A stretch of DNA of 64,000 nucleotides from Sphingopyxis sp. USTB-05 (GCF_023822045.1 NZ_CP084712.1:2666001-2730000); one strand, 5' to 3'. Shown: positions 47,531 through 57,233, numbered from the stretch's first letter. Numbers and translations: made by a program. The notes: generated by a model not told the origin, from the letters alone.

Positions 47531-49222
47531 ATGATCGCAGCGGGAGAGGATAAAAGGCAGCAGCACCGCGCCAGCGGCTGGTGGGGCGACAAGAGTTTCG
47601 CCGATCTGTTTTTCGCCAACGCCGTCGCGCATCCCGACCGGCTGGCATTGGTCGATGCGCCCAATCGCGCCGATTTCGCATTCGGCGCGCCGCAGCGGCT
47701 GACCTATGCCGCGCTGGAAGCCGAGGTCGACCGGCTTGCCGGCGCGCTCGTCGCGGCGGGGATCGCGAAGGACGATGTCCTGCTCGTCCAGCTTCCGAAC
47801 ATCAGCGAGTTTGTCGCGCTCTATTTCGCCGCCGCACAAATTGGTGCGATCGTCAGCCCGGCGGCGGTGCAATATCGCAGCCACGAATTGAAGGCGATGA
47901 TCGGAGTCGTCGAACCCAAAGCCTTTGTCTGCGCGACGACGGTCAAGGGATGCGACCATGTCGAGGTCGCGGCACCGTTACTCGGCGGCATCCGGTTGAT
48001 GACTTTCGGTCCCAATCCGCCCGAGGACGCGTTCGACCTGTCGACGGCCGCAGGCGACGAAGCCGCGCTCGCGGCGCATGTCGCGGCGAACCCGGTCGAT
48101 GCCGACGACATCTTCACGATCTGCTGGACGTCGGGCACTACGGGCGTGCCCAAGGGCGTCCCGCGCAGCCACAATCACTGGATCGCGGTCGCGGGCGCCG
48201 GTTATGAGGCGATGAAGGTCGGTCCGGGCGACATATTGCTCAACCCCTTCCCGCTCATCAACATGGCGAGCATCGGCGGCATTACCATGTGCTGGCTCAC
48301 CAGCGCGGGCACGATGATACTCCACCACCCGTTCGACCCCGCCATCTATCTGAAACAGATCGCAACCGAGCGCCCCAGCCTGACGATCGCGCCGCCCGCG
48401 GTGCTCAACATGCTGTTGCAGAATGACGCTTTGCTCGCGTCGGTCGACCTCTCCAGCCTGCGCGTCATCGCGTCGGGATCGGCGCCGCTGGCCCCCGCAA
48501 TGGTGCGCGGTTTTCAGGAAAAGCTCGGCATCATCATCGTCAATGTCTTCGGGTCGAACGAGGGGATGAGCTTCATCACCGGCGAGGGCGACATGCCCGA
48601 CCCCGACAAGCGCGCGAGCCTGTTCCCGCGACGCGGCACCTATCAGCGCCCCTATGGCGAGGGCCGCGCGCCCAATATCGAAAGCCGCCTCGTCCCGCCC
48701 GGCGGCGGCGATCCGATCGAGCAGGACGGCCTCTCGGGCGAGTTGCAGATCCGCGGCCCGACCTTGTTCGAAGGCTATCACAACGCCCCCGAACGCACCG
48801 CCGAAGCCTTCACCGACGACGGCTGGTTTCGCACCGGCGACCTGTTCGAAATCGCCGAGGGCGGCGACTTCTATCGCTTCGTCGGGCGCTGCAAGGATCT
48901 GATCATCCGCGGCGGCGTGAATATTTCGCCCGAGGAAATCGACCAGCTGCTCGGCGGCCATCCGCTGCTCGCCGAAGCTTGCGTTTTCTCGCTCCCCGAC
49001 GCGACGATGGGCGAGCGGATCGGCCTCGCCTATGTCCCGCGTGGCCCCGATGATGTCGGGATCGGCGAAGTCACCGACTATCTCCGCGAAAAGGATCTCG
49101 CGGTGTTCAAGCTGCCCGAGCGACTTTTCCGCTTCGACGCGCTGCCGCGCAACGTCACGAACAAAGTGATGCGCAGCGAGGTCCGCGAAATGGCGCTCGC
49201 GACTTTGGAAAAGGAAGCCTGA
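47531..49222 (+). CDS. Acyl-CoA ligase (AMP-forming, class I adenylate-forming)
   Basis: 563 residues from the ATG at 47531, one base after the oxygenase stop; a longer frame would overlap it. The P-loop TICWTSGTTGVPKGVPRSHN, the A5-like VNVFGSNEGMSF, the A7 GWFRTGDLFE and the A8/hinge GRCKDLIIRGGVNISPEEI are intact, with the C-terminal lysine in NVTNKVMRSEVRE. It activates a carboxylic acid to its CoA ester using ATP. Substrate unknown; probably the acid derived from the cleavage product. It starts the CoA-dependent part of the operon. Confidence 0.92.
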   Translation: MIAAGEDKRQQHRASGWWGDKSFADLFFANAVAHPDRLALVDAPNRADFAFGAPQRLTYAALEAEVDRLAGALVAAGIAKDDVLLVQLPNISEFVALYFAAAQIGAIVSPAAVQYRSHELKAMIGVVEPKAFVCATTVKGCDHVEVAAPLLGGIRLMTFGPNPPEDAFDLSTAAGDEAALAAHVAANPVDADDIFTICWTSGTTGVPKGVPRSHNHWIAVAGAGYEAMKVGPGDILLNPFPLINMASIGGITMCWLTSAGTMILHHPFDPAIYLKQIATERPSLTIAPPAVLNMLLQNDALLASVDLSSLRVIASGSAPLAPAMVRGFQEKLGIIIVNVFGSNEGMSFITGEGDMPDPDKRASLFPRRGTYQRPYGEGRAPNIESRLVPPGGGDPIEQDGLSGELQIRGPTLFEGYHNAPERTAEAFTDDGWFRTGDLFEIAEGGDFYRFVGRCKDLIIRGGVNISPEEIDQLLGGHPLLAEACVFSLPDATMGERIGLAYVPRGPDDVGIGEVTDYLREKDLAVFKLPERLFRFDALPRNVTNKVMRSEVREMALATLEKEA

Positions 49223-49223
49223 C

Positions 49224-50453
49224 ATGGCAAAGGACGTCTTCATTCTCGGCGGCGCGCAGAGCGATTTCGCGCGCAATATGGAACGCGAGGGCGGCGGGCT
49301 GTTCGAGTTGTTCCGCGACGTTGCCGAGGCCGCCTTCGCGGCAACGGGCATCGAACCCAAAGAGGTCGAAACCGCGCATGTCGGCAATTTCGTCGGCGAA
49401 CTGTTCGCGGGTCAGGGCCAGCTCGGCGGATTCTTCGGCCATGTCCATCCCGACCTCGCGGGCGTCCCCGCGTCGCGCCACGAAGCCGCCTGCGCCTCGG
49501 GCAGCATCGCGATCCTTGCCGCGGCGGCGGAGATCGAGGCCGAGCGTTACGGCCTCGCGCTCGTGCTCGGCATCGAATTGATGCGCAACGTCCCCGGCCA
49601 GCGCGCCGCCGAATATCTGGGCGCCGCCGCATGGGCGGGCCGCGAGGCGCAGGAAGCGCGCTATCTGTGGCCGTATATGTTCGCGCGCGTCGCCGAAGAA
49701 TATGACGAGCGCTTCGGGCTCGACCGCGCGCATCTGCGCGGCATTTCGGCGAATAATTTCGCCAATGCCAAGAAGAACCCGAATTCGCAGACGCGCGGCT
49801 GGGCGGTCACCGACGATCATCTCGGCGAAAATGACGAGGTCAATCCGCTGATCGAGGGCAGCTTGCGCAAGTCCGATTGCGGGCAGGTCACCGATGGCGC
49901 TGCGGCGATTTTCCTCGCATCGCGCGAGGTCGCGGAGGCTTATGCGAAACGGCGCGGTATCTCGGTCGACAGCCTGCCACGGATCAAGGGCTGGGGTCAT
50001 TCAACTGCACCGCTGCTCTACTCGACCAAGGTCGCGGGTAGCCGCGGCGAGCCCTATGTCTTCCCGAGCGTTCGCAAGGCGATGATGGACGCGCTGCGTC
50101 GCGCCGAGATGCCCGACGTCTATGCGTGCGACGGGGTCGAGGTGCATGATTGCTTCTCGATCACCGAATATATGGCGATCGATCATTTCGGTATCACGCC
50201 GCCGGGTGAAAGCTGGCGCGCGATCGAGGATGGCACGATCGCGCTCGGCGGCAAGCTGCCGGTCAATCCGTCGGGCGGGCTGATCGGTCTGGGTCATCCC
50301 GTGGGCGCGACTGGGGTTCGCATGCTGCTCGATAGCTGGCGGCAAGTGACCGGCAATGCGGGCGATTATCAGGTCGAGGGCGCGCGCAACTTCGCGACCT
50401 TCAACGTCGGCGGGAGCGCGACCACCGCTGTCAGCTTCGTCGTCGGCGTCTGA
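49224..50453 (+). CDS. Thiolase-superfamily protein, SCP2-type
   Basis: 409 residues. Cys90 in HEAACASGS is the acyl-accepting nucleophile, and His358 in LIGLGHPVGATG belongs to the second catalytic motif. The overall pattern (FILGGAQSDFARN, CDGVEVHDCFSITEYMAI) is the SCP2/lipid-transfer-type thiolase branch. It cleaves a 3-ketoacyl-CoA or carries out a related retro-Claisen step. It follows the ligase by one base. Confidence 0.9.
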   Translation: MAKDVFILGGAQSDFARNMEREGGGLFELFRDVAEAAFAATGIEPKEVETAHVGNFVGELFAGQGQLGGFFGHVHPDLAGVPASRHEAACASGSIAILAAAAEIEAERYGLALVLGIELMRNVPGQRAAEYLGAAAWAGREAQEARYLWPYMFARVAEEYDERFGLDRAHLRGISANNFANAKKNPNSQTRGWAVTDDHLGENDEVNPLIEGSLRKSDCGQVTDGAAAIFLASREVAEAYAKRRGISVDSLPRIKGWGHSTAPLLYSTKVAGSRGEPYVFPSVRKAMMDALRRAEMPDVYACDGVEVHDCFSITEYMAIDHFGITPPGESWRAIEDGTIALGGKLPVNPSGGLIGLGHPVGATGVRMLLDSWRQVTGNAGDYQVEGARNFATFNVGGSATTAVSFVVGV

Positions 50454-50457
50454 CGCG

Positions 50458-51612
50458 TTGAACGTCTATCTGTACGACGCGGTTCGCACCCCGCGCGGCA
50501 AGGCGCGACCCGACGGCGGGCTCGCGGGGCTGAGCCCGCAGGAACTGGTCCGCCAGCAGGCCGCGGCGTTGGCCGAACGCTGCGGCGACGTCGCAGCATC
50601 CCCCGATGCGTTGCTGCTCGGCTGCGTCACGCAGAGCGGCGCGCAGGGCGGGCATATCGCAATGCTGGCGAAACTGCATGCGGGACTGCCCGACACGGTC
50701 GCGGCGCACAGCATCAACAATTATTGCGCATCAGGCCTGTCGGCGATCGGCCAGGCGGTCGCCAAGGTCGCGAGCGGCGAAGCCTCGCACATCCTTGCGG
50801 GCGGGGTCGAGTCGATGAGCGGCGCGCCATTCCTCGGCGACCGCGCGGCTTTCTACACCAATGACGAGCTGCCGCCCCGCGCGCGCTTCGTGCCCCCGGT
50901 GCTCGCGGCCGACCGCCTCGCCAATGCCGAAGGCCTGACCCGCACCGATCTCGACGCCGTCGCCCTCGCCTCGCAGCAAAAGGCGGCCGCGACGGAACAG
51001 GACATAGCGCTGCAAAAATCGCGCATCGCGACCGGGCCGCTGACGGGCGAGGAATGTATCCGGCCGCAAACGACGGCCGAATCGCTTGCCGCCGCATCGC
51101 CGGCCTTTGGCGAACTGCAGCAACATTATGCAGGCGCGCTCAAAGGCGCGACCTTCGAACCGCTGCACGGCATGGCGCACGCGCCGCCGATCTGCGACGG
51201 CGCGGGGCTCGCGCTCGTCGGCGGCGAAGGGCTCGGCCCCGCGCCGCGTGCGCGCGTGATCGCCTTTGCCGAAAGCGGCGGCGATCCGGCCGCGTCGCTG
51301 ACCGCGGGTTTTGCCGCGATGGACAGTGTGCTGACGCGTGCGGGGCTGGCGCTTTGCGACATCGACCGCATCGAATTCATGGAGGCCTTTGCCGTCACGA
51401 TCGCCAAATTCCTGCGCGACCGCGACCCTGACCCGGCGCGCGTCAATGTCAGCGGCGGGCATCTGGCGAAGGGGCATCCGATGGGCGCGAGCGGTGCGAT
51501 CCTCACCTCGACGCTGCTCGATGCGCTCGATGCATGCGGCGGCCGATACGGGCTGGTCGTGCTGACCGGCGCGATGGGCGTCGGCGCCGCGATGATCGTC
51601 GAGCGGCAATAG
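50458..51612 (+). CDS. Acetyl-CoA acetyltransferase (thiolase)
   Basis: 384 residues from the TTG at 50458, four bases after the previous stop (MNVYLYDAVRTPRGKARPDGG); upstream starts would overlap the other thiolase. Cys90 in INNYCASGLSAIG and the GGHLAKGHPMGASG histidine motif are present, with a final VVLTGAMGVGAAMIVE. It releases acetyl-CoA or propionyl-CoA in beta-oxidation. Last gene of the operon; the cobalamin riboswitch follows. Confidence 0.92.
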   Translation: MNVYLYDAVRTPRGKARPDGGLAGLSPQELVRQQAAALAERCGDVAASPDALLLGCVTQSGAQGGHIAMLAKLHAGLPDTVAAHSINNYCASGLSAIGQAVAKVASGEASHILAGGVESMSGAPFLGDRAAFYTNDELPPRARFVPPVLAADRLANAEGLTRTDLDAVALASQQKAAATEQDIALQKSRIATGPLTGEECIRPQTTAESLAAASPAFGELQQHYAGALKGATFEPLHGMAHAPPICDGAGLALVGGEGLGPAPRARVIAFAESGGDPAASLTAGFAAMDSVLTRAGLALCDIDRIEFMEAFAVTIAKFLRDRDPDPARVNVSGGHLAKGHPMGASGAILTSTLLDALDACGGRYGLVVLTGAMGVGAAMIVERQ

Positions 51613-51679
51613 GCATTGCGAAAAAGCGCGGCTGCGCTATGGGCGGCGCGTGCAGGGCTTGCCCTGCGCATGATCGCGC

Positions 51680-51871
51680 CGGTGCCCGAAAGGGCTTAAA
51701 ATGGGAACGCGGTAACGGGGTTCGTCCTGAACCCCCGAAGCCGAGGCTGTCCCTGCAACTGTAAGCGGCGAGCGCGATGCACCGTTCGGATTTCGATCCG
51801 GACAGCCACTGGGGTCAACCTGGGAAGGCGTGCATCAAGCCCTGACCCGCGAGCCAGGAGACCTGCCGGCG
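51680..51871 (+). ncRNA. Cobalamin (AdoCbl) riboswitch
   Basis: The conserved skeleton is clear: GGGAACGCGGT, then CCGAAGCCGAGGCTGTCCC, CTGCAACTGTAAGCGG, CCACTGG, CTGGGAAGG and the B12 box GAGCCAGGAGACCTGCCGGC at the end. It lies about 190 bases before btuB. Bound cobalamin should shut off expression of the btuB-cobO-btuFCD operon. Confidence 0.95.
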
Positions 51872-52061
51872 TGGGTCGCTCAATGCCAAGGCCCAGGGAA
51901 AGGCCGCGGCACGGAGGTTTCCGTCGAGCGACGACCAAGCGGCTGGAGCCGCTTCGGTGCCGGGGCCGCAGGCTTTACGCCACTTGCGACGCCAGCGCCG
52001 GTCGATCGCGCCCCGCGTATCGGCAGGCTCCGCCTTCGTTGTCGGCGTTCGGGGGCTTCCC

Positions 52062-53924
52062 ATGTTGAAATTCACGACCATTTCCCTGTTGGCTTTGACG
52101 GCGGCAACGCCCGCGCTTGCCGAAACCGCCGAGAGCGAGCGCCCCGGCGACGAGATTGTCGTGACGGCGTCGGGTATCGAGCAACCGCGCGACGAAGTCG
52201 GTCAGGCGATCACGATCATCGATGCCGCCACGATCGAAAAGCGCCAGACGGTCGATGTCGTCGACCTGCTCGCCACAACACCCGGGGTTAGATTCAGCCG
52301 GACCGGCAGCACCGGCTCGGTCGCCGGCATATCGCTGCGCGGCGCCGAAACGACGCAGACTTTGGTCCTGATCGACGGCGTGAAAGTGAATGATCCCAGC
52401 GGCATCGGCGATGCCTATGATTTCGGCCACCTGCTCACCGGCAACATCAGCCGGATCGAGATACTGCGCGGTTCGAACTCGGTGGTCCATGGCAGCCAGG
52501 CAATCGGCGGCGTCGTCAGCCTGACGACCGCGACCCCGGCCGATGGCTTTGCCGCGGGCGCCTCGGCCGAATATGGATATAGCGACACGCTCAACGCCAA
52601 AGCCGACGTGTCGGGCACCGCGGGCGCAATTTCGGGCGGAATTGGCGGCGCCTATTTTCGCACCGACGGTATCTCGTCGGCCGGGGTCGGCACCGAAAAG
52701 GACGGATACAAGAATTTTGCAGGAAATGCGCGGCTGAAGATCGCGTTCAGCGATGCGCTGAGTCTCGACCTGCGCGGCTATTACATCAACTCGGACCTCG
52801 ATTATGACAGCTTCTTCGGCGCCCCCGCCGACAGCCCCGACGTCGCGAAGCTCGACCAATATGTCGGCTATGCAGGGCTGAACCTCGGCCTGTTCGGCGG
52901 CCGCTTCACCAGCCGTGCGGCGGTGACCTGGCTGCGCAACGATCGCGACTATTATTTCGTCCGCGGGACAGCCCCCGATTATGGCTATTCGGGCACCAAT
53001 CTCCGCTTCGAATATCAGGGTGTCGTGACGCCGGTGGATCAGGCCAAGCTGATCTTCGGATATGAGCATGAGCGCCCCGATTATGATTTCTTCGGCTTCG
53101 GATCGACCGACAGCCAGCGCGCCAACATCGACAGCGTCTATGCGCTGGGGATCGTCCAGCCCTTCACGGGCCTGTCGGTAACGGGCGGCATCCGCCACGA
53201 CGACCATAGCCAGTTCGGGGGCGCGACGACGCTGGGCGCCAACGCGAATTATTCGCCCAACGACGGCGCGACGAGTTTCCGGCTGAGCTATGGCGAAGGC
53301 TTCAAGGCGCCGTCGCTCTATCAGCTTTACGACAGCTTCAGCGGCAACAGCGCGTTGCGCCCCGAACGGTCGAAAAGCTATGATTTCGGGATCGATCAGA
53401 GCCTTGCCGAGGGGCGCGCGCAGATTTCGCTGACCGCCTTTCTGCGCAACACGACCAACCAGATCAACTATGACAACGCCACCTTCACCTATGGCAATAT
53501 CGATCGCACGCGCGCCAAGGGTGTCGAAGCGACGCTCGCGCTGCGGCCGGTCGACGCGCTGAACGTCACCGCGTCGTACAGCTATATCGATGCCCGCGAC
53601 CGGTCGGGACGCCCGGCGTTCGACGGCAACCGCCTGCCACGTCGAGCCGCGCACGCGGTCAGCCTGTCGGCCGACTATGACTGGTCGTTCGGCCTGTCGA
53701 CCGGCGCGACGCTGACCATGGTCGGCGACAGCTTCGACGATGCCGCGAACGCTGTGCGGCTCGATGGCTATGCGCTCGCGGGCATCCGCGCATCGCTGCC
53801 CGTCGGCCGGAATTTCGAGGTTTACGGCCGCGTCGATAATCTGTTCGACGCCGATTATGCGACCGCCTCGGGCTATGGCGTCTATGGGCGCGCCGCCTAT
53901 GGCGGCGTACGGGCGCGCTTCTGA
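52062..53924 (+). CDS. btuB: Vitamin B12 TonB-dependent receptor BtuB
   Basis: 620 residues from the ATG at 52062, which gives the signal peptide (MLKFTTISLLALTAATPALAE). TonB box DEIVVTASG near residue 30, a plug with VDLLATTPGVRFSRTGSTGS and ISRIEILRGSNSVVHGSQAIGG, and a barrel ending in an aromatic (VRARF). Its length is close to E. coli BtuB (about 614). Imports cobalamin across the outer membrane. The riboswitch and the following cob gene fix the assignment. Stop overlaps cobO as TGATG. Confidence 0.93.
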   Translation: MLKFTTISLLALTAATPALAETAESERPGDEIVVTASGIEQPRDEVGQAITIIDAATIEKRQTVDVVDLLATTPGVRFSRTGSTGSVAGISLRGAETTQTLVLIDGVKVNDPSGIGDAYDFGHLLTGNISRIEILRGSNSVVHGSQAIGGVVSLTTATPADGFAAGASAEYGYSDTLNAKADVSGTAGAISGGIGGAYFRTDGISSAGVGTEKDGYKNFAGNARLKIAFSDALSLDLRGYYINSDLDYDSFFGAPADSPDVAKLDQYVGYAGLNLGLFGGRFTSRAAVTWLRNDRDYYFVRGTAPDYGYSGTNLRFEYQGVVTPVDQAKLIFGYEHERPDYDFFGFGSTDSQRANIDSVYALGIVQPFTGLSVTGGIRHDDHSQFGGATTLGANANYSPNDGATSFRLSYGEGFKAPSLYQLYDSFSGNSALRPERSKSYDFGIDQSLAEGRAQISLTAFLRNTTNQINYDNATFTYGNIDRTRAKGVEATLALRPVDALNVTASYSYIDARDRSGRPAFDGNRLPRRAAHAVSLSADYDWSFGLSTGATLTMVGDSFDDAANAVRLDGYALAGIRASLPVGRNFEVYGRVDNLFDADYATASGYGVYGRAAYGGVRARF

Positions 53925-54532
53925 TGAAAGCCCGCACCGACGCCGAACATGCGGCGAAGATGAAGAAGATCCAGGCGGCGCAGAACAAGAAGGTCGCGGC
54001 AAAGACGGTCGAAAAGGGGCTGGTGATCGTCCACACCGGCCCCGGCAAGGGCAAGACGTCAGCCGCGCTCGGCATGGCGATCCGCGCGATTGGGCACGAC
54101 ATGAAAGTCGGGGTCGTGCAATTTGTGAAGGGCGCGATGACGACGGGCGAGAAAGCGGTGTTCGATCGCTTTCCCGACCTGATCGAATTCAAGCCAATGG
54201 GCGAAGGCTTTACCTGGGACACGCAGGACCGAACGCGTGACATCGCGGTCGCGCGCGAAGCGTGGGAGGAGGTCAAGCGCATGATCGCCGACCCCTCCTA
54301 TGCCATGGTGATCGCCGACGAACTCAACATCGTGCTGCGCTATGATTATCTGCCGGTGGATGAGGTGCTGGAGGCGCTGGGTGCGAAACCGCATATGACC
54401 CATGTGATCATCACCGGGCGCAATGCGCCGCAGGAACTGATCGACGCCGCCGACCTCGTCACTGAAATGGCGCAGGTAAAGCACCCGTTCCGCGAGCAGA
54501 ATGTGAAGGCGCAGAAAGGGATCGAGTTCTGA
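53924..54532 (+). CDS. cobO: Cob(I)yrinic acid a,c-diamide adenosyltransferase
   Basis: 202 residues. Transfers the 5'-deoxyadenosyl group from ATP to reduced corrinoid, giving the adenosyl coenzyme form. The P-loop HTGPGKGKTSAALG begins near residue 37, with VQFVKGAMTTGEK and IADELNIVLRYDYL as in the CobO/BtuR family. The basic N-terminal extension (residues 1-30) is typical. It also lets the cell use salvaged corrinoids, fitting an uptake operon. Confidence 0.95.
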   Translation: MKARTDAEHAAKMKKIQAAQNKKVAAKTVEKGLVIVHTGPGKGKTSAALGMAIRAIGHDMKVGVVQFVKGAMTTGEKAVFDRFPDLIEFKPMGEGFTWDTQDRTRDIAVAREAWEEVKRMIADPSYAMVIADELNIVLRYDYLPVDEVLEALGAKPHMTHVIITGRNAPQELIDAADLVTEMAQVKHPFREQNVKAQKGIEF

Positions 54533-54566
54533 TGCGTCGGGAATTCGCACTTTTCCGGCGTTTTTC

Positions 54567-54596
54567 CGTCATTGCGAGCGGAGCGAAACAATGACG
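54567..54596. repeat. Short family B palindrome between cobO and btuF
   Basis: CGTCATTGCGAGCGGAGCGA-A-ACAATGACG in outline, related to the element at 21709-21790. It overlaps the region just upstream of btuF. Confidence 0.6.
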
Positions 54597-54613
54597 ATAG
54601 GCTTTCCGATGTG

Positions 54614-55468
54614 ATGCCCTCGCGCGCTCCCTTTGTCTTCGCTGCCCTTATCGGCGGCGCCGGGCTGCTTTGGGCCGCCTCCCCCGCCCCGCGCGCCAAG
54701 GCGCCCGCCATCCCGCAGCGCATCGTTTCGATCAATCTCTGCGCCGACCAGCTCGTGCTCGCGCTCGCGGACCGGGCACAGATCGCAGGGCTGACGAAAA
54801 ACGCGACCGATATCGAAATGTCGGGCGAGGCGTCCAAGGCCAGGGGCATTCCGCTGCTCAGCAATTCGGCCGAGCAGATATTGGCGATCGAGCCCGACCT
54901 GATCGTCGGCATGCCCGCAAGCCGCAGCGCGGCGCTCCGCGCATTGCCGCGGCAGGATTATCCGTTGCTCGACCTCGCGACCGCCAACACGCTGGGTGAA
55001 ATCTACACCTCGATCCGCGAGACGGCGGCGGCTGTCGGCCATCCCGAACGGGGCAGCGCGCTGATCGCGCGGATGCAGGCCGAGCTGGCCGGGCTGCCCA
55101 AGCCAGGCAAGGGCCGCGTTGCCGCCTATTATCAGCGGCGCGGCTATATGACCGGAACGGGGACGCTCATCGACGAACTGATGGGGCGTGTCGGTCTGGT
55201 CAACCTCGCCGGCAAGCTCGGGAAGCCGCCGCTGTCGCAATTGAGCCTTGAGGAAATGGTCGCGGCGAAACCCGATTTCCTGATCGTCGAAAGCGCGACC
55301 GACGTGGTGACCGACCAGGGAAGCGAAATGCTGCACCATCCGGCAATCAAGGATATTCCGCGCATCAGCATTCCGCAGGCGTGGACCGTGTGCGGCAGCC
55401 CTGCCTACACACAGGCGGCACGCAGCATGACCGCGCAGATCGCGCGCATCGACGGGGACCGATCATGA
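54614..55468 (+). CDS. btuF: Cobalamin-binding periplasmic protein (BtuF-like)
   Basis: 284 residues from the ATG at 54614 (GTG at 54611 possible); earlier starts fall in the palindromic repeat. A hydrophobic leader (FVFAALIGGAGLLWAAS) is followed by a helical-backbone class III binding fold: RIVSINLCADQLVLALADR, LSNSAEQILAIEPDLIVG and a long central helix. It captures corrinoid and delivers it to BtuCD. Overlaps btuC by ATGA. Confidence 0.9.
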   Translation: MPSRAPFVFAALIGGAGLLWAASPAPRAKAPAIPQRIVSINLCADQLVLALADRAQIAGLTKNATDIEMSGEASKARGIPLLSNSAEQILAIEPDLIVGMPASRSAALRALPRQDYPLLDLATANTLGEIYTSIRETAAAVGHPERGSALIARMQAELAGLPKPGKGRVAAYYQRRGYMTGTGTLIDELMGRVGLVNLAGKLGKPPLSQLSLEEMVAAKPDFLIVESATDVVTDQGSEMLHHPAIKDIPRISIPQAWTVCGSPAYTQAARSMTAQIARIDGDRS

Positions 55469-56466
55469 ACCGCTTTGCCCTGCCCCGCTGGTCACTGATC
55501 GCGGTGCTGCTCTTGCTTACGCTCGTCGCCGGGACCGGATCGCTGCTTTTCGGCGCGGTCGATCTGTCGGTCGCGCGGCTGATCGCTGCTGCGACGGGCG
55601 ACGGCGACCGGGTGGCATCGGTCATCCTCTTCGACCTTCGCCTGCCGCGCACGATCCTCGCGCTTGGCGTCGGCGCGATACTCGGGCTCGCGGGTGCGGC
55701 GTTGCAGGGTTATCTGCGCAATCCGCTCGCCGAACCATCGGTGCTCGGCACCTCCAACGCCGCTGCGCTCGGCGGCGTCGCGGCGCTCTATTTCGGGATA
55801 GCCGAGCTGCATCCGGTGATGTTGCCCTTGCTCGCGACCGGCGGCGCGCTCCTCTCGCTGGTCCTTCTCTTCGTCCTGTCGGGCAAAGCCGAAAGCCCGC
55901 TGACCCTGATCCTCGCGGGGATCGCCGTCGGCACGCTCGCGATCGCCGGGACCAGTCTCGCACTTAACCTGTCGCCCAATCCGTTCGCGGCGATGGAAAT
56001 CATGACCTGGCTGCTCGGCAGCCTGGAAAACCGGTCGTTCGATCATGTGTGGATCGCGCTGCCGTGCATCGCGATCGGCGGCGCGATGCTGCTGTGGAAC
56101 GGCCGCGCGCTGGATGCGCTGACACTGGGCGAGGATGCCGCCCAGGCGCTTGGCACCGACCTTCGCCGTACCCGGCTGCGGCTGCTGATCGGTACCGCGA
56201 TCGGCGTTGGCGGCGCGGTCGCGGTGTCGGGGGCGATCGGTTTCGTCGGGCTGATCGTGCCGCATCTGATCCGTCCGCTGACCGACCGCAGCCCGTCGGC
56301 TATCCTGCTGCCCTCGGCGATCGGTGGCGCGGCGCTGCTGACGCTTGCCGACCTTGGCGTGCGGATCATTCCGACGACGAACGAGCTGAAGCTGGGGGTC
56401 GTCACCGCCTTTCTGGGCGTGCCGATCTTCCTGCTCCACCTGATGCGGGAGCGACGGATATGGTGA
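55465..56466 (+). CDS. btuC: Cobalamin ABC permease (FecCD family)
   Basis: 333 residues, about ten membrane helices. Family segments include LRLPRTILALGVGAILGLAGAALQGYLRNPLAEPSVLG, AVAVSGAIGFVGLIVPHLIRPL and the C-terminal ELKLGVVTAFLGVPIFLLHL. With BtuD it imports cobalamin from BtuF. The chosen ATG overlaps the btuF stop. Confidence 0.94.
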   Translation: MNRFALPRWSLIAVLLLLTLVAGTGSLLFGAVDLSVARLIAAATGDGDRVASVILFDLRLPRTILALGVGAILGLAGAALQGYLRNPLAEPSVLGTSNAAALGGVAALYFGIAELHPVMLPLLATGGALLSLVLLFVLSGKAESPLTLILAGIAVGTLAIAGTSLALNLSPNPFAAMEIMTWLLGSLENRSFDHVWIALPCIAIGGAMLLWNGRALDALTLGEDAAQALGTDLRRTRLRLLIGTAIGVGGAVAVSGAIGFVGLIVPHLIRPLTDRSPSAILLPSAIGGAALLTLADLGVRIIPTTNELKLGVVTAFLGVPIFLLHLMRERRIW

Positions 56467-57233
56467 GCATCACGCTGAACGAGATCGGTGTCACGCTTGG
56501 GCGGCGGACCGTCGTGCACGGCGTCACTGCGGCCTTCAGCCTGGGCACGCTGACCGGCATCGTCGGCCCCAATGGCGCGGGCAAATCGACGCTGGCGCGC
56601 GCGATGCTGGCGCTGGTGCCGGCCAGCGGGCGCGCCGAGATCGACGGCGTCGATGTGGCGGCGATGCCGCGCGGCGACCTTGCGCGGCGCATCGCTTATG
56701 TGCCGCAGGGGCAAACCTTGCATTGGCCGCTGACCGTCGAGCGCCTTGTCGGGCTTGGGCGCCTGCCGCACCTGGCGCCGATGTCGCGGATTTCCGATGC
56801 CGATACAGCCGCGATCGAACGCGCGATGGCGCGCGCCGACGTACTGGAACTTCGCGATCGGATCGCGACCGAGCTGTCGGGCGGCGAACGCGCGCGCGTA
56901 CTGTTCGCACGGGCGCTGGCGGTCGAGGCGCCGGCGCTGATCGCCGACGAACCGCTCGCCAGCCTCGACCCCGGGCATCAGATCGACGTGATGGATATGC
57001 TACGCGCCGAGGCGGTGGGCGGCGGGCTCGTCATAGCGGTGCTGCACGACCTGACGCTTGCGGCGCGATATTGCGACCGGCTGATGCTGATCGACGAAGG
57101 GCGGATCGTCGCCGATGGCACGCCTGCCGACGTCCTGACCGCCGAGCGGCTGCGCGCGGTCTACGGAATTGACGCGGCAGTCGAGACCGGCGGCGAATGG
57201 CCGACGATCACGCTGTTCGGGCGCGCACGGTGA
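56460..57233 (+). CDS. btuD: Cobalamin ABC ATP-binding protein
   Basis: 257 residues. Walker A GPNGAGKST, Q-loop VPQGQTL, signature LSGGERARVLFARAL, Walker B ALIADEPLASLD and H-loop VLHDLTLAARYC. Typical length of iron/B12-type ATPases. It starts 7 bases inside btuC (MVSITLNEIG); a GTG one codon on is possible. Its stop overlaps the next gene as GTGA. Confidence 0.94.
   Translation: MVSITLNEIGVTLGRRTVVHGVTAAFSLGTLTGIVGPNGAGKSTLARAMLALVPASGRAEIDGVDVAAMPRGDLARRIAYVPQGQTLHWPLTVERLVGLGRLPHLAPMSRISDADTAAIERAMARADVLELRDRIATELSGGERARVLFARALAVEAPALIADEPLASLDPGHQIDVMDMLRAEAVGGGLVIAVLHDLTLAARYCDRLMLIDEGRIVADGTPADVLTAERLRAVYGIDAAVETGGEWPTITLFGRAR

Noticed and set aside
51652..51667. GCAGGGC-TT-GCCCTGC hairpin after the second thiolase gene
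   Set aside because: A two-base loop and no U-tract make it a weak terminator candidate; not annotated.
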